A stretch of DNA of 64,000 bases from Candidatus Omnitrophota bacterium (GCA_018812925.1 JAHJCU010000004.1:529441-593440), one strand, 5' to 3'. Counted from the stretch's first letter, positions 17,007 to 26,384 are shown. Notes: generated from the sequence alone by a model not told the origin. Program-made: numbers and translations.

Positions 17007-19349
17007 TTAATATTTTCGTTTTATCAATAATTTTTCTATATACGGAAATTTATTGAATAAAATATCTTTTAGCATATCGTAATTCTCAAGCGCGGGACTT
17101 TCTTTTAATAAAGCCTCAGCATCTTGTTTTGCTTGCTCAAGCAGTTCTAAATCTTTTATGATATTGCCCAGTTTTATTTCAGGGAAACCATGTTGTTTTG
17201 TGCCGAGAAGTTCGCCGGGGCCGCGTATTTCAAGGTCTTCCTCCGCAATTTTAAAACCGTCCGAGGTGGAAGTCATTGCTTTTAGACGTTTTTTACCTTC
17301 TTCTGTTTTTGGATTAGATACCAGAATGCAATAAGACTTGTGTTCGCCTCGTCCTATTCTGCCGCGCAATTGATGAAGTTGCGCCAATCCAAATCTCTCG
17401 GCGTTAAGGACAACCATTACGGTTGCTGATGGTATGTCTATTCCAACTTCTATTAAAGATGTTGCCACAAGGATATCAGTTTTTTTATTGCGGAAAGCTT
17501 TCATTATTTTTTGTTGCTCTTCTTTTTTTATCCTGCCGTGTAAAAGCGCAAGTTTATATGATGAGAAAACGTTTTCTTTTAGAAATTCAAAAATTTCAGT
17601 AGCGGAATCCACTTCTAATTTTTCCGATTCTTCAATGAGAGGAGTAACTATAAAAACTTGTCGTCCTTTATCCAATTCTTCTTTTATAAAATCATAAACT
17701 TTGTCTTTGTCTTTTTCGTCTATCCAAAAAGTTGAAGTTTGAGCCCTGCCTGCAGGCAATTCGTTAAGCGTAGATATGTCCATATCTCCGTATAACGCCA
17801 AAGCCAATGAGCGGGGAATAGGAGTCGCGCTCATTACCAATATCTCGGGTTTATGGCTAAAAATATCCATAAAATGCGTTCTTTGCAAAACGCCGAATTT
17901 ATGCTCTTCGTCTATGACCGCAAGCCCCAAATTTTTAAATTCGACATTTTCCTGCAAAAGAGCGTGTGTCCCGATTAAGACATCTATTTTGCCGTCTTTT
18001 AGTTTTTTAAGAATTTCTCTTCGTTCTTTTTGTTTTTGCCCTGAAACAATAAACTCTATTTCCATTCCCAAAGATAACGCGAATTTTTGCAGTGTAATAT
18101 AATGCTGTTCGGCTAAAACCGCCGTAGGAGCCATTATTGCTGATTGATAACCGTTATCTTTTGCAAGAATAATTGCCCCAAGGGCAATTACCGTTTTCCC
18201 TGCACCGACTTCGCCGTGCAATAATCTCATCATGCGAGTAGTCGAAGTCATATCATCTTTGATTTTATTCAATACTTTTTTCTGCGAGTTTGTTAAGGAA
18301 AACGGCAGGATTTCTTCTAATTTTTCGAGCAATTCGCCTTCGCTCTTAAATGTTGTTTTTTTATTTTCCTTCTTCATATTTCTCATAAACACAAGGCCCA
18401 ACTGTAGAAATAAAAATTCTTCATATATAAACCTTGTTCTGGCTGTTTCTTTATCTTCTATGCTTTCGGGAAAATGAATGTTTTTTGTGGCTTTTTCAAA
18501 ACTCATCAATTCTTTTGAATTTATCAGGTTGTCGGGCAAATACTCATAAAGAAAACCATCTGATTCTTTTAAAATTGTATCTACTAAAGTTCTTAAATAA
18601 CGCATGCCTATTTTGCCGGTAAGAGGATAAATAGGAACAATTCTGCCCGTATGAACGGGATCGTTTTTTTCTACTAATTCAAATACAGGATGAACTATTT
18701 GTTTCTCGCCAAACCCCGTTACTTTGCCCGATAAAATAATCTCTTTGTCTATGGGCAGAAGTTTTTTCATGTATGGTTGGTTAAACCATACGCAGACAAT
18801 CCTGTCAGTTCCGTCATCAACAATAGCTTTTGTTATGCGCTTTCTCCTGGCAGTAAATACATCGTCTCTTACTCTAATTTCTCCTTTTACGGTTACATAA
18901 TCTCCAAAATTTACCTTTGAAATGGGAGTAAATTTCGAGCGGTCTTCATAACGAAGAGGAAAATGCGTCAATAAATCTCTAACCTTAACAATTTCTAAAT
19001 TCTTAAGATAAGAAGCTCTTTTGGGCCCTACGCCTTTTACATACTGAATAACTCTTTCCAAAAAAATTAATGATTTTGATTCGTTTAATAACTTTTTCCC
19101 TTTCTGGAATATTTTCTCCCGTTTGTCTATGTTCTGCGAAGCATAATCTTTGAAAATAGTTTTTAAACTTTTTAATCTTTTTGATGAACAGGCTGGTTGT
19201 GGTAACTCCAACACTTTTTCCAACCAATGATTTAGGTAATGACTAAACGAAGGACTGCAGGAATGATTATTGAAATTATATTTCTGTTCAAGCTTGAATG
19301 GACGTTCTAATAGAGAAATTATTTCTACAACAGATGGTTGATTAGACAT
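17007..19349 (-). CDS. recG: ATP-dependent DNA helicase RecG
   Basis: Branch-migration helicase that remodels stalled forks and Holliday junctions. It has a wedge/OB domain (VKGEIRVRDDVFTARRKR), Walker A GEVGAGKT, DEEH box (VIDEEHKFGV), motif III SATPIPRSLAL and motif VI QLRGRIGRGEHKSYC, ending in the TRG-like segment. About 780 residues, somewhat longer than E. coli RecG (693) because of an N-terminal extension also seen in Thermotoga-type RecG. An in-frame TTG 24 bases upstream (19373) is possible. I chose the ATG at 19349 because it starts directly after the lptB stop. Confidence 0.95.
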   Translation of the reverse strand: MSNQPSVVEIISLLERPFKLEQKYNFNNHSCSPSFSHYLNHWLEKVLELPQPACSSKRLKSLKTIFKDYASQNIDKREKIFQKGKKLLNESKSLIFLERVIQYVKGVGPKRASYLKNLEIVKVRDLLTHFPLRYEDRSKFTPISKVNFGDYVTVKGEIRVRDDVFTARRKRITKAIVDDGTDRIVCVWFNQPYMKKLLPIDKEIILSGKVTGFGEKQIVHPVFELVEKNDPVHTGRIVPIYPLTGKIGMRYLRTLVDTILKESDGFLYEYLPDNLINSKELMSFEKATKNIHFPESIEDKETARTRFIYEEFLFLQLGLVFMRNMKKENKKTTFKSEGELLEKLEEILPFSLTNSQKKVLNKIKDDMTSTTRMMRLLHGEVGAGKTVIALGAIILAKDNGYQSAIMAPTAVLAEQHYITLQKFALSLGMEIEFIVSGQKQKERREILKKLKDGKIDVLIGTHALLQENVEFKNLGLAVIDEEHKFGVLQRTHFMDIFSHKPEILVMSATPIPRSLALALYGDMDISTLNELPAGRAQTSTFWIDEKDKDKVYDFIKEELDKGRQVFIVTPLIEESEKLEVDSATEIFEFLKENVFSSYKLALLHGRIKKEEQQKIMKAFRNKKTDILVATSLIEVGIDIPSATVMVVLNAERFGLAQLHQLRGRIGRGEHKSYCILVSNPKTEEGKKRLKAMTSTSDGFKIAEEDLEIRGPGELLGTKQHGFPEIKLGNIIKDLELLEQAKQDAEALLKESPALENYDMLKDILFNKFPYIEKLLIKRKY

Positions 19350-19350
19350 C

Positions 19351-20070
19351 TTACATATTGAAACTTTCTCCAAAATAGAGTTTGCGGGCGGTTGGGTTAT
19401 TGAGTAATTCTTTCGGGGTCCCTTCGCAGGTTATTTTGCCCGAAGAAATGAGATATGCTCGGTCGGTAATTTTTAAAGTGTCTTTTACGTTGTGGTCTGT
19501 AATAAGTATGCCGATGCCTTTCTCTTTTAATGAATTAAGAATATTTTGTATATCTTGAATCCCAAGCGGGTCGATTCCTGTAAACGGTTCGTCAAGTAGC
19601 AAAAAATAGGGTGATAATAGAAGAATTCTTCCTATTTCTACTTTTCTTCTCTCACCTCCGGAAAGAAAGTAAGATAAACTGTCTTTTATTATCGTAAGCC
19701 CCATTTCTTCCAGTGTTGATTCCATTTTTTTTTGTTTGTCTTCTTTACTTATGGGTAGGAATTCAAGTATTGCATTAAAATTTTCTTCCACAGTCATTTT
19801 CCTAAAAATGGAACTGTCTTGCGGCAGGTATCCTAACCCTTTTCTTGCTCTTAAATATAAAGGCAGGTTTGAAATATTATGACCGCCTAAATATATATCA
19901 CCCTTATCAGGTTTGTATAATCCCACCATCAATCTAAAAGTAGTTGTCTTGCCGGCGCCATTGGGACCTAGTAGACCGACAATTTCGCCTTTGCTTACTT
20001 TTAGAGATATGTCCTTGACTATTGGTTTTCTGCCTAAAGATTTAACTAAATTTCTGCCTTCAAATTGCAT
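19351..20070 (-). CDS. lptB: LPS export ABC transporter ATPase LptB
   Basis: Powers extraction of lipopolysaccharide from the inner membrane with LptFG. The 239 residues contain Walker A GPNGAGKTT, Q-loop LPQDSSIF, signature LSGGERRKVEIGR, Walker B LLLDEPFTGIDP and the H-switch ITDHNVKDTL, all typical of LptB including the C-terminal YLISSGKI...GTPKELLNNP. It lies downstream of the lptA-like and lptC-like genes, which fixes the assignment. The N-terminus matches LptB without extension. Confidence 0.95.
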   Translation of the reverse strand: MQFEGRNLVKSLGRKPIVKDISLKVSKGEIVGLLGPNGAGKTTTFRLMVGLYKPDKGDIYLGGHNISNLPLYLRARKGLGYLPQDSSIFRKMTVEENFNAILEFLPISKEDKQKKMESTLEEMGLTIIKDSLSYFLSGGERRKVEIGRILLLSPYFLLLDEPFTGIDPLGIQDIQNILNSLKEKGIGILITDHNVKDTLKITDRAYLISSGKITCEGTPKELLNNPTARKLYFGESFNM

Positions 20071-20097
20071 ATTATCCCTTTTATTAAGAATTGAATG

Positions 20098-20226
20098 TTA
20101 AATAGAAACGAATTGAAATAGATAGAAATATGTTGAAATAAATTGTTACTACGTATATCTATTGTATCTCTATGTATATCCACCGTATTTCCACGTATAT
20201 CATGTATATCTATTGTATTTCCACCA
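20098..20226. repeat. Word-array repeat (GATATATAGAAATAC type)
   Basis: Degenerate words of about 10-11 bases (ATTGAAATAGATAGAAAT, TGTATATCCACCGTATTT) run across the lptA-lptB gap and into the 3' end of the lptA-like gene, providing its last residues and stop. A related array lies upstream of ilvE at 45712-45825. Confidence 0.6.
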
Positions 20227-20803
20227 TGTTTTCATTTATTGGTTCTTCTTCGCTTTCGGTCTGTATTTCTCCTTTAACCCCTTTTGTTATATTAATAATT
20301 TCTTTTCCCGTATCAAAACTAATTTCTTCTCCCCTAAACATCGCCTTATCGGAAGAAATCCAGGCGGATTTTTCTAAAAGTATTAAGTCTTTGTCGGGAT
20401 ATATTTCTATTATCTCTGCGCCACATTTCTGTTTTTCTCTTATCAGGTCGGCATTTCCTTCGGCTGTTATCTTTTCTACTTCGTCTTTTTCATCAAAAAA
20501 TATAGTCATTTTATCCGCAGTAATATTGCCTTCTTTGGATATCATGGTTGCGTTGCCGGTAAATATGGCTGTTTTTGCTTCGTATTCCCATCTTAAGGAA
20601 TCTGCCGTAATCTGGCGTTTATATAAACTCTCGTCATTTATTTTAGAAACCTCTTCGCCAAATGTTATTGGTATAGCGCTTAAAATAAAGAAAGAAACAA
20701 ATATTAACCCCGCAAAGAAACCAGCCTGCTTCTTGGTTACGAGTAAGTAAAATCCTAACCGTCTCAGAGGAATTACCTTATTTAAATGATAGTTTTTTCT
20801 CAT
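20210..20803 (-). CDS. lptA: LptA/OstA-family periplasmic protein
   Basis: Probable periplasmic bridge protein for LPS. The 197 residues begin with a basic stretch and a signal-type hydrophobic segment (about residues 27-47, FFAGLIFVSFFILSAIPITF, then GEE). A beta-jellyroll OstA_N-like domain follows, with the repeating ADxxxWxYExxxAIFTGNA and GNITADKMTIFF pattern. The last residues (NMVEIQ) and stop lie in a word-array repeat. It is immediately downstream of the lptC-like gene, three bases apart, and upstream of lptB. Confidence 0.82.
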   Translation of the reverse strand: MRKNYHLNKVIPLRRLGFYLLVTKKQAGFFAGLIFVSFFILSAIPITFGEEVSKINDESLYKRQITADSLRWEYEAKTAIFTGNATMISKEGNITADKMTIFFDEKDEVEKITAEGNADLIREKQKCGAEIIEIYPDKDLILLEKSAWISSDKAMFRGEEISFDTGKEIINITKGVKGEIQTESEEEPINENMVEIQ

Positions 20804-20806
20804 TGT

Positions 20807-21457
20807 TTAATTGATTTGCATTGTAACATCTTTATTAATAGTCATTATATCTCCGGATGGTGAGAATTCTATCCCTTCCCCGTTAATATTCCATTTTTCT
20901 GCTTCTATTTCTACTTTGTCCTGCGTATGCATAGTTTCGGATATAGAGTCCCACGATAGACTGTCGCATTTTATGTTTGAATTTAAATAGCCTATTATTT
21001 GGACGTTATTTTTTAAATAGATTTCATCCTTCTTTTCTGCCTCGCCAACAGTCAAATTCTCTACTAAAACGTTTTCTTTCACTACTCCGTCATCTGCTTT
21101 TATTGTAAACGGGTCTTTGTCTTGGGGGTAAAATTTTACTTTTACTCCTTTAAGCGTTTTTGCATTTTCATCAAATTGCGCAGAATCCGCCTCAAGCTCC
21201 CATTTAATAATTTCTCCATCCATTTTTTTTGCTCTGAATCCTTTGGTCACGGATTGGGCAAAAATTGGCGATAGGCACAGAGGCACAAAGAAACAAAGGC
21301 ATAAAAGCACTTTATTAAAGATTGCAAATTTAAGATTAAAAATTCTTAGAATCTTAAATCTCCCTCTGGAATCTTGGAAAGATTTCGAGGACTTAGTCCC
21401 TGAAATTCTCTGAATTTCTAGGGGTGAATCTTGAATTTGGAATGGTATTTTATTCAC
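20807..21457 (-). CDS. lptC: LptC-like LPS export protein with repeat-derived leader
   Basis: The domain from about residue 65 on (ARAxKMDGEIIKWELEADSAQFDE, then KADDGVVKENVLVE) is LptC/LptA-like beta-jellyroll. The first 60 residues are unusual: codons 11-32 coincide with a complete 63-bp R3 palindrome. The hydrophobic core VLLCLCFFVPLCLSP is encoded by the TTTGTGCCTCTGTGCC intergenic word. The start is uncertain: GTG at 21457 overlaps the previous gene by eight bases, while GTG at 21310 would start just before the hydrophobic core. Either way the signal-anchor segment is made from repeat DNA. Confidence 0.78.
   Translation of the reverse strand: MNKIPFQIQDSPLEIQRISGTKSSKSFQDSRGRFKILRIFNLKFAIFNKVLLCLCFFVPLCLSPIFAQSVTKGFRAKKMDGEIIKWELEADSAQFDENAKTLKGVKVKFYPQDKDPFTIKADDGVVKENVLVENLTVGEAEKKDEIYLKNNVQIIGYLNSNIKCDSLSWDSISETMHTQDKVEIEAEKWNINGEGIEFSPSGDIMTINKDVTMQIN
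21362..21424. repeat. R3 palindromic element, 63 bp, inside lptC leader
   Basis: Exactly 63 bases from CCCTCT to AGGGG with the three-hairpin R3 layout, read here on the minus strand as CCCCTAGAAATT.. to ..CAGAGGG. It matches the 63-bp insert at 42088-42150 closely. Its length is 21 codons and it keeps the lptC-like frame open. Confidence 0.8.
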
Positions 21458-22091
21458 TTTTTATGATTTTTGAATTTGGAAGAATTGCCCCTACAGAAAT
21501 AACGAACCTCATTGCGTCTTCTACCGATATATCAAGGGGCATGACATCTGCTTCCGGCAACATCAGCAAAAATCCGCTTGTTGGATTTGGGGCTGTTGGC
21601 AGAAAAACACTTACATGCGGTTCTTCACTCTTACCGACAATCCCATTTTTTATAGTCGATGTTACAAATCCTACTTGATATATACCCGCGTGAGGATATT
21701 CTAACAGAACAACTTTTTGAAGAACTTTTAATCTCTGGCTGAAGAAAGTGTGAGACATTTTCTTTGCTGTCTCATAAACCCATTTTACAACCGGAATCCT
21801 ATGTAGAATTTTTTCCGTTAAATCTAGAATTTTTTTCCCGAAAACATTTCTTGCGGTAACACCTATCATAATTATTGCAAAAATACTTAAAAGGATTATG
21901 CTTATTGACCAGAAAGCTTTTGCGAATAAAGATGTCTCTGTCGGCAGTAACGTTAGAGAAGCTGCGATAATCTTTGATACAAAAAACCATAAAATCCATA
22001 GGGTAATGGTTATGGGAAGAACGATGAAAAATCCTGTTAAAAAATTATTTCTTAATCCTCTTCTTATACTTCCGCCCTCTTTTTCTTCCAT
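21450..22091 (-). CDS. DUF502-family membrane protein
   Basis: A 213-residue inner-membrane protein of the DUF502 family, function unknown. After an N-terminal RRGLRNNFLTGFFIVLPITITLW, two hydrophobic segments (about residues 20-42 and 68-92) precede the family motif RIPVVKWVYETAKK and the tail GSEEPHVSVFLPTAPNPTSG. The ATG at 22091 has AAGGAG six bases upstream and is preferred to an in-frame TTG 15 bases earlier. It lies in the phoH-to-recG run between ybeY and lptC. Confidence 0.85.
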   Translation of the reverse strand: MEEKEGGSIRRGLRNNFLTGFFIVLPITITLWILWFFVSKIIAASLTLLPTETSLFAKAFWSISIILLSIFAIIMIGVTARNVFGKKILDLTEKILHRIPVVKWVYETAKKMSHTFFSQRLKVLQKVVLLEYPHAGIYQVGFVTSTIKNGIVGKSEEPHVSVFLPTAPNPTSGFLLMLPEADVMPLDISVEDAMRFVISVGAILPNSKIIKSE

Positions 22092-22120
22092 TTTATACTC
22101 CTTCAAAAATTTTTGTTCTT

Positions 22121-22549
22121 TTACTTTTTCTCTTTTAATGACGTGAGAATTTTTTCCTGTTTAGCCCACATCTTTTCCTTTGACTTAGATGTGTAGTCGG
22201 TCTCTCCCAAAAGATGCAAAACACCGTGTATTACCAGTCTTGCAAGCTCATCTTCTATTTTCTCCTTATATGTTTTTGCTTGTTCTTTGGCTTGTATCAA
22301 TGAAATTGCTATGTCTCCAAGATATGGCGAACGTTTTTCCCCGTAAGGAAAAGCAAGCACATCCGTAGGTTCATCGGTATTTCGGAACTTTTTATTAAGT
22401 TGGCGTATTTGGTGTTCATCTGTTATAAGAACGCCTAAAGATTTTTTTTCTTTACCCATAAACGATAGGGTTTTCTCGCCGGCTTGGAGTATTATATTGC
22501 GGTATTTGTTTGCTTTTTTATTCTCTTGTATTTGAATGTCCATTTTCAT
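22121..22549 (-). CDS. ybeY: rRNA maturation endoribonuclease YbeY
   Basis: Metal-dependent RNase acting on the 16S rRNA 3' end and in ribosome quality control. The 142-residue length is normal. The zinc motif reads HGVLHLLGETD: H108 and H112 match H-x3-H, but the third ligand position (usually His in GYDH) is D118. FRNTDEPTDVLAFP and GDIAISL are the other family signatures. Its start lies inside the 3' end of the 7TM-HD gene, indicating coupling; ATG at 22543 is an alternative start. Confidence 0.9.
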   Translation of the reverse strand: MKMDIQIQENKKANKYRNIILQAGEKTLSFMGKEKKSLGVLITDEHQIRQLNKKFRNTDEPTDVLAFPYGEKRSPYLGDIAISLIQAKEQAKTYKEKIEDELARLVIHGVLHLLGETDYTSKSKEKMWAKQEKILTSLKEKK

Positions 22550-24071
22550 CTTTCGTGTCTTTTCCCGCGTCTGTTTCCTCGGAAGACGGATATTTGATTC
22601 GGCTATGGAAAGTTCCCGTAAGAGATTGAATCAAACTTTCCTGAATCACGTGCAAATCATTAAAGTTAAGTTGAGATTCGTCAAGTTGCTTTCCCAGGAG
22701 TTTTTCATTTGTTAACTTTTCTACCAAATGTCTTATTCTTGCGGACGATGGGTCCTCAAGTGTGCGGGAAGCCGCTTCAATCGTATCTGCCAACATTACA
22801 ATTGCGGCTTCTTTGCTTTGAGGTTTGGGACCAGGATAACGGAAAGAATCTTCATCAACCGTATCGTTGGATTCTTTTTTCAAGGCTTCCTGATAAAAGA
22901 AAGAAGTAAAAGTTGTGCCGTGATGTTGATTTATAATATCCCGAATTTTTTGAGGCAGGCGGTATTTCTCTGCTAATTGAACCCCTTCTTTTACATGAGA
23001 GATAAGAATTAAACTCGAAAGCGCAGGGTTTACTTTTTCATGCCTGCTCTTGGAGTTTAAGCTTAAATTTTCCACAAAGTATGGCGGGTTTTTGATTTTT
23101 CCTATGTCGTGGTAATAAGCGCCCACTTTTGCAAGTAACGAGTTTGCTTTTATTTTTTCCGCCGCCGCTTCAGCTAAATTTGCAACCATTAAGCACGACT
23201 GATAACTGCCTGGAGCTTTTTCTCTTAAATTAACCAATAAAGGATGAGTCAAGCGTGATAATTCAAGGAGCTTGGCTTCGGTAATTTTCCCGAAAAGGTT
23301 TTCTAAAAAGGGCAATATTTCCAACGCTAAAAAGGCTGAAACCAAAGCGCTTCCTATAACGTATAATCCCTGTATCGCAATGTTTTTGGCGGTCCATCCT
23401 TGTGAAAGCCCCCAACTTATTATGAATACTGCTCCAATGCTTCCTGCTACAATCCCCGTTTTAAATAAGTCTCTGCGTTTGTGTATAAAAGGAATACTCA
23501 AAGCAGCTAATCCGCCCATCATTATAAAAGTAAAAACAACGTCTATTCTGAAATTTGATATAAATCCTATTAGTCCTCCCAAAATTATTATACAGGCAAG
23601 CGCTTCACGTCCTCCAACTAATGAAGCAATAAGTATCCCCGTTAAAACTGCCGGAATGCTATATTGCGAGATTGTTGTTTTGGAAATTCCGTGTGCTATT
23701 AAAAGTGTTCCGAAATTGATTAAACAGAAAATCAAAAATTTAAGCGGATGCTTTATAACCGAAGCATTATATTTGGAAAGATAAAACAGTGTTAAAAATA
23801 AGAATAGGAATACACATAAAGCTATCCCCGCGATTTGCGGCAGGTTTGCATTCAAATCCTGCAATAAGTTCATGGATTTTAAAACAAGCCCGAGCGTAAC
23901 TATATAAAAAATAATGCCGATTAAGCATGTGTTGACCTTACGCACATATTCCAGCGGTTTCCTGAAATATTTAAGCCGTTTCTTTATAGTAAGGTAAATT
24001 TTCCTTTTTATTCCGCTTTTTGGGCGGACCAGCTTTGCATCAACTTGTTTTTTTGTTTTTTTGTTTTTCAT
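22518..24071 (-). CDS. 7TM-HD phosphodiesterase (PgpH-like)
   Basis: Probable c-di-AMP phosphodiesterase. Residues about 50-260 form a seven-helix membrane domain; the C-terminal HD domain carries VGAYYHDIGKIKNP (HD motif), SLILISHVKEGVQLAEKYRLP and IINQHHGTTF, followed by AIVMLADTIEAASRTL. At 517 residues it lacks the extracellular 7TMR-HDED domain that makes PgpH about 700 residues; the protein starts with a basic cytoplasmic segment instead. It sits between phoH and ybeY, an arrangement common to many bacteria, and overlaps both. Confidence 0.9.
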   Translation of the reverse strand: MKNKKTKKQVDAKLVRPKSGIKRKIYLTIKKRLKYFRKPLEYVRKVNTCLIGIIFYIVTLGLVLKSMNLLQDLNANLPQIAGIALCVFLFLFLTLFYLSKYNASVIKHPLKFLIFCLINFGTLLIAHGISKTTISQYSIPAVLTGILIASLVGGREALACIIILGGLIGFISNFRIDVVFTFIMMGGLAALSIPFIHKRRDLFKTGIVAGSIGAVFIISWGLSQGWTAKNIAIQGLYVIGSALVSAFLALEILPFLENLFGKITEAKLLELSRLTHPLLVNLREKAPGSYQSCLMVANLAEAAAEKIKANSLLAKVGAYYHDIGKIKNPPYFVENLSLNSKSRHEKVNPALSSLILISHVKEGVQLAEKYRLPQKIRDIINQHHGTTFTSFFYQEALKKESNDTVDEDSFRYPGPKPQSKEAAIVMLADTIEAASRTLEDPSSARIRHLVEKLTNEKLLGKQLDESQLNFNDLHVIQESLIQSLTGTFHSRIKYPSSEETDAGKDTKDENGHSNTRE

Positions 24072-25011
24072 AGGCTCTTATAATATCCTGCACCAACTTG
24101 TGTCTGACAACGTCTTTTCCCGTAAAATATGCAAAGTCAATGCCCTTTATACCCTTAAGGATATGTTGAACTTCTACAAGACCCGAAGCAGTGCCTCCGG
24201 GTAAATCAATCTGTGTAATGTCTCCCGTAACTATAACTTTAGAATCAAATCCCAAACGCGTCAAGAACATCTTCATCTGTTCGGGCGTGGAATTTTGAGC
24301 TTCGTCCAGCACGATAAAAGCATCATTAAATGTTCTGCCCCTCATATATGCAAGCGGTGCTATCTCGATTATATTTCTTTGCAAGTATTGATGCAATTTC
24401 TCCGTTTCCAACATTTCATATAAAGCATCATAAAGCGGACGAAGATACGGATTGATTTTTTCCTGCAGGTCTCCTGGCAGAAACCCCAATTTCTCTCCCG
24501 CCTCAACGGCAGGACGCACCAAAATCACTCTGCCGGTTCTATTATTTGCCAAATAATGCACCGCCATAGCCATTGCAAGATATGTTTTCCCCGTTCCCGC
24601 GGGGCCTATTGAGAAAACAATTTCGTTTTCCTTTATAGATTCGATATATCTCTTCTGGGCGGGATTTTTGGGAACGATATGTTTTCTTTCGGTGGGAATC
24701 TCTATCCTGTCTTGTATAATTTCCTCCAAATTGCCTGCTTTATCTTTATTTGTTTTTTGCATCGCAAAAAGAATATCGTCCTCTGTTATGTCCTCCTTGT
24801 TTTCAGATAACGACAATATCTTGTCTATAAACTTTTTGGCTTTAGACACCTGCGCAGGTTTTCCCTTGAGAGCTATATCCTCGCCTCGGCCTATAACGAC
24901 GATATCAAATTCCTTTTCTAATAGATGTGACAATTTGTCGTTTCTGCCAAGTATCTTTAAAGTTTGCTCTTTATTGGCAAGAGAGATTCTTCGAGTGGTT
25001 GTTTTCCGCAT
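24040..25011 (-). CDS. phoH: PhoH-like ATPase
   Basis: A 323-residue PhoH-family protein, a P-loop NTPase thought to act on RNA together with YbeY. The N-terminal KH-like part (IVVIGRGEDIALKG) precedes Walker A GPAGTGKTYLAM, the PAVEAGEKLGFLPGD segment, Walker B FIVLDEAQN and VTGDITQIDLP. It is the first gene of the phoH/7TM-HD/ybeY/DUF502/lpt/recG run and overlaps the 7TM-HD gene by 32 bases. Confidence 0.95.
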   Translation of the reverse strand: MRKTTTRRISLANKEQTLKILGRNDKLSHLLEKEFDIVVIGRGEDIALKGKPAQVSKAKKFIDKILSLSENKEDITEDDILFAMQKTNKDKAGNLEEIIQDRIEIPTERKHIVPKNPAQKRYIESIKENEIVFSIGPAGTGKTYLAMAMAVHYLANNRTGRVILVRPAVEAGEKLGFLPGDLQEKINPYLRPLYDALYEMLETEKLHQYLQRNIIEIAPLAYMRGRTFNDAFIVLDEAQNSTPEQMKMFLTRLGFDSKVIVTGDITQIDLPGGTASGLVEVQHILKGIKGIDFAYFTGKDVVRHKLVQDIIRAYEKQKNKKTS

Positions 25012-25084
25012 CTGTTAATAAGATATTAAAGAACAGACAGAGAGAAGTCAACTGTATAAATTTTAAGCCCACATTGATTAAGCC

Positions 25085-25200
25085 TTGTAATTGGTAACTC
25101 GTAAAGCCTGCCCGCTTCGCAAGCAGGCGGGCGTAATTCGTAATTTCTTAAGTTGTCTTTATTGTTTAATTACTATTTACCAATTACCAGTTACCCTTTA
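25085..25200. repeat. 116-bp inverted repeat, left copy
   Basis: This segment is the reverse complement of 44344-44459, with about five mismatches over 116 bases. It is composite: GTAATTGGTAA-type words, a 25-bp R2 palindrome in the middle (near 25106-25132), the block TTAAGTTGTCTTTATTG, then more words. The two copies face each other across the 19-kb accessory region. Confidence 0.85.
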
Positions 25201-25205
25201 CCCGT

Positions 25206-25267
25206 AGTACTCCTTTTGGAGTGCGAAGTCCCCCCTGTTAGTTTTGCCTTGCAAAACTAGGGGGGAT
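25206..25267. repeat. R1 compound palindrome after leuB
   Basis: First hairpin GTACTCC-TTTT-GGAGTGC, linker GAAG, then TCCCCCCTGTTAGTTTT (from 25229) paired with AAAACTAGGGGGGA (to 25266). It ends exactly at the leuB stop codon and may serve as a transcription barrier, though without a T-tract. The same compound occurs at 26385-26449, 29945-30009 and 38628-38697. Confidence 0.8.
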
Positions 25268-26322
25268 TATATCCTCGCCACCACCAAATCGCCTACCTGC
25301 GATGTGGTATATCCCATTTTACCCGCGCCTAATGATTTCAATTCTTTGCGGACGATATCTATTACCGCGTTCTCAATCGCTTTTGCCGCTTCCGCTTCGC
25401 CCAAAGTTTCCAACATCATAGCGCCTGCGCAAATTGCGGCTAACGGGTTAATAACATTTTGACCCGTATATTTCGGAGCGCTTCCGCCGATTGGCTCAAA
25501 CATAGAAATGCCTTCAGGATTGATGTTTCCGCCTGCGGCAATTCCCATTCCGCCCTGAATCATAGCGCCCAAATCGGTTATGATGTCGCCGAACATATTA
25601 TCCGTAACGATAACATCAAACCATTCGGGATTTTTAACAAACCACATAGTTGTCGCGTCAACGTGAGCATAATCGGTTTTAATATCGGGATATTCTTTTG
25701 CCACTTCGTTGAAAGTTCTCTGCCATAAGTCCCAGGCAAAAGTTAAAACATTGGTTTTACCGCAAAGAGTTAGCTTTTTGCCTTTATTCCGTTTTCTTGT
25801 CACCTCAAAAGCATAACGGATACAGCGCTCTACACCTTTTCTCGTGTTATAGGAAATCTGAGTCGCTACTTCATCCTTAGTTCCTTTATTCTGGAACTCA
25901 CCCATGCTCTTATAAAGCCCCTCTGAATTTTCCCTAACAACTATGAAATCAATGTCTTCGGGCTTCTTACCTTTTAACGGACAAAACGCCTCGTTATAAA
26001 GTTTTATAGGACGCAGATTTATATACTGGTCAAGCGAAAATCTTAAATTCAATAAAATACCCGTTTCCAATATGCCCGGTTTTACATCGGGATGACCTAT
26101 TGCGCCCAGATAAATTGCCGAATATTGCCTTAATTCCTCTATATCTTGTTTATCCAGTGTCTTGCCGGTCTTTAAATACCTTTCACCGCCAAAATCAAAA
26201 GTTTTTGTTTCGTACTCAAAACCAAACTTTTTACCGGTTGCTTCAAGCACCTTCAAGCCTTCATTTATTACCTCTGTCCCCGTTCCGTCACCGGGAATAA
26301 CCGCTATTTTGTATTTATTCAT
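25267..26322 (-). CDS. leuB: 3-isopropylmalate dehydrogenase family enzyme
   Basis: NAD-dependent beta-decarboxylating dehydrogenase. The 351 residues carry the nucleotide-proximal [11 protein letters not shown], the substrate loop [53 protein letters not shown] and the adenine-binding [15 protein letters not shown]. The pattern ([16 protein letters not shown]) fits the leucine pathway or the closely related tartrate/homoisocitrate branch; no leuACD neighbour helps to decide. It is flanked on both sides by R1 palindromes and expressed alone. Confidence 0.85.
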   Translation of the reverse strand: MNKYKIAVIPGDGTGTEVINEGLKVLEATGKKFGFEYETKTFDFGGERYLKTGKTLDKQDIEELRQYSAIYLGAIGHPDVKPGILETGILLNLRFSLDQYINLRPIKLYNEAFCPLKGKKPEDIDFIVVRENSEGLYKSMGEFQNKGTKDEVATQISYNTRKGVERCIRYAFEVTRKRNKGKKLTLCGKTNVLTFAWDLWQRTFNEVAKEYPDIKTDYAHVDATTMWFVKNPEWFDVIVTDNMFGDIITDLGAMIQGGMGIAAGGNINPEGISMFEPIGGSAPKYTGQNVINPLAAICAGAMMLETLGEAEAAKAIENAVIDIVRKELKSLGAGKMGYTTSQVGDLVVARI

Positions 26323-26384
26323 TTTGCTCCCCTTTTAGTTTAAGGCCGATATTATGAAGAATAAATCCTTTTCAGTCAAGCCCC

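Noticed and set aside
20162..20750. Plus-strand open frame of 192 codons opposite the lptA-like gene
   Set aside because: The minus strand encodes a recognisable OstA-like domain with a signal peptide; the plus frame is hydrophobic shadow sequence and starts in a word array.
23272..23784. Plus-strand open frame of 170 codons inside the 7TM-HD gene
   Set aside because: Antisense to conserved membrane helices of the 7TM-HD protein; no family match.
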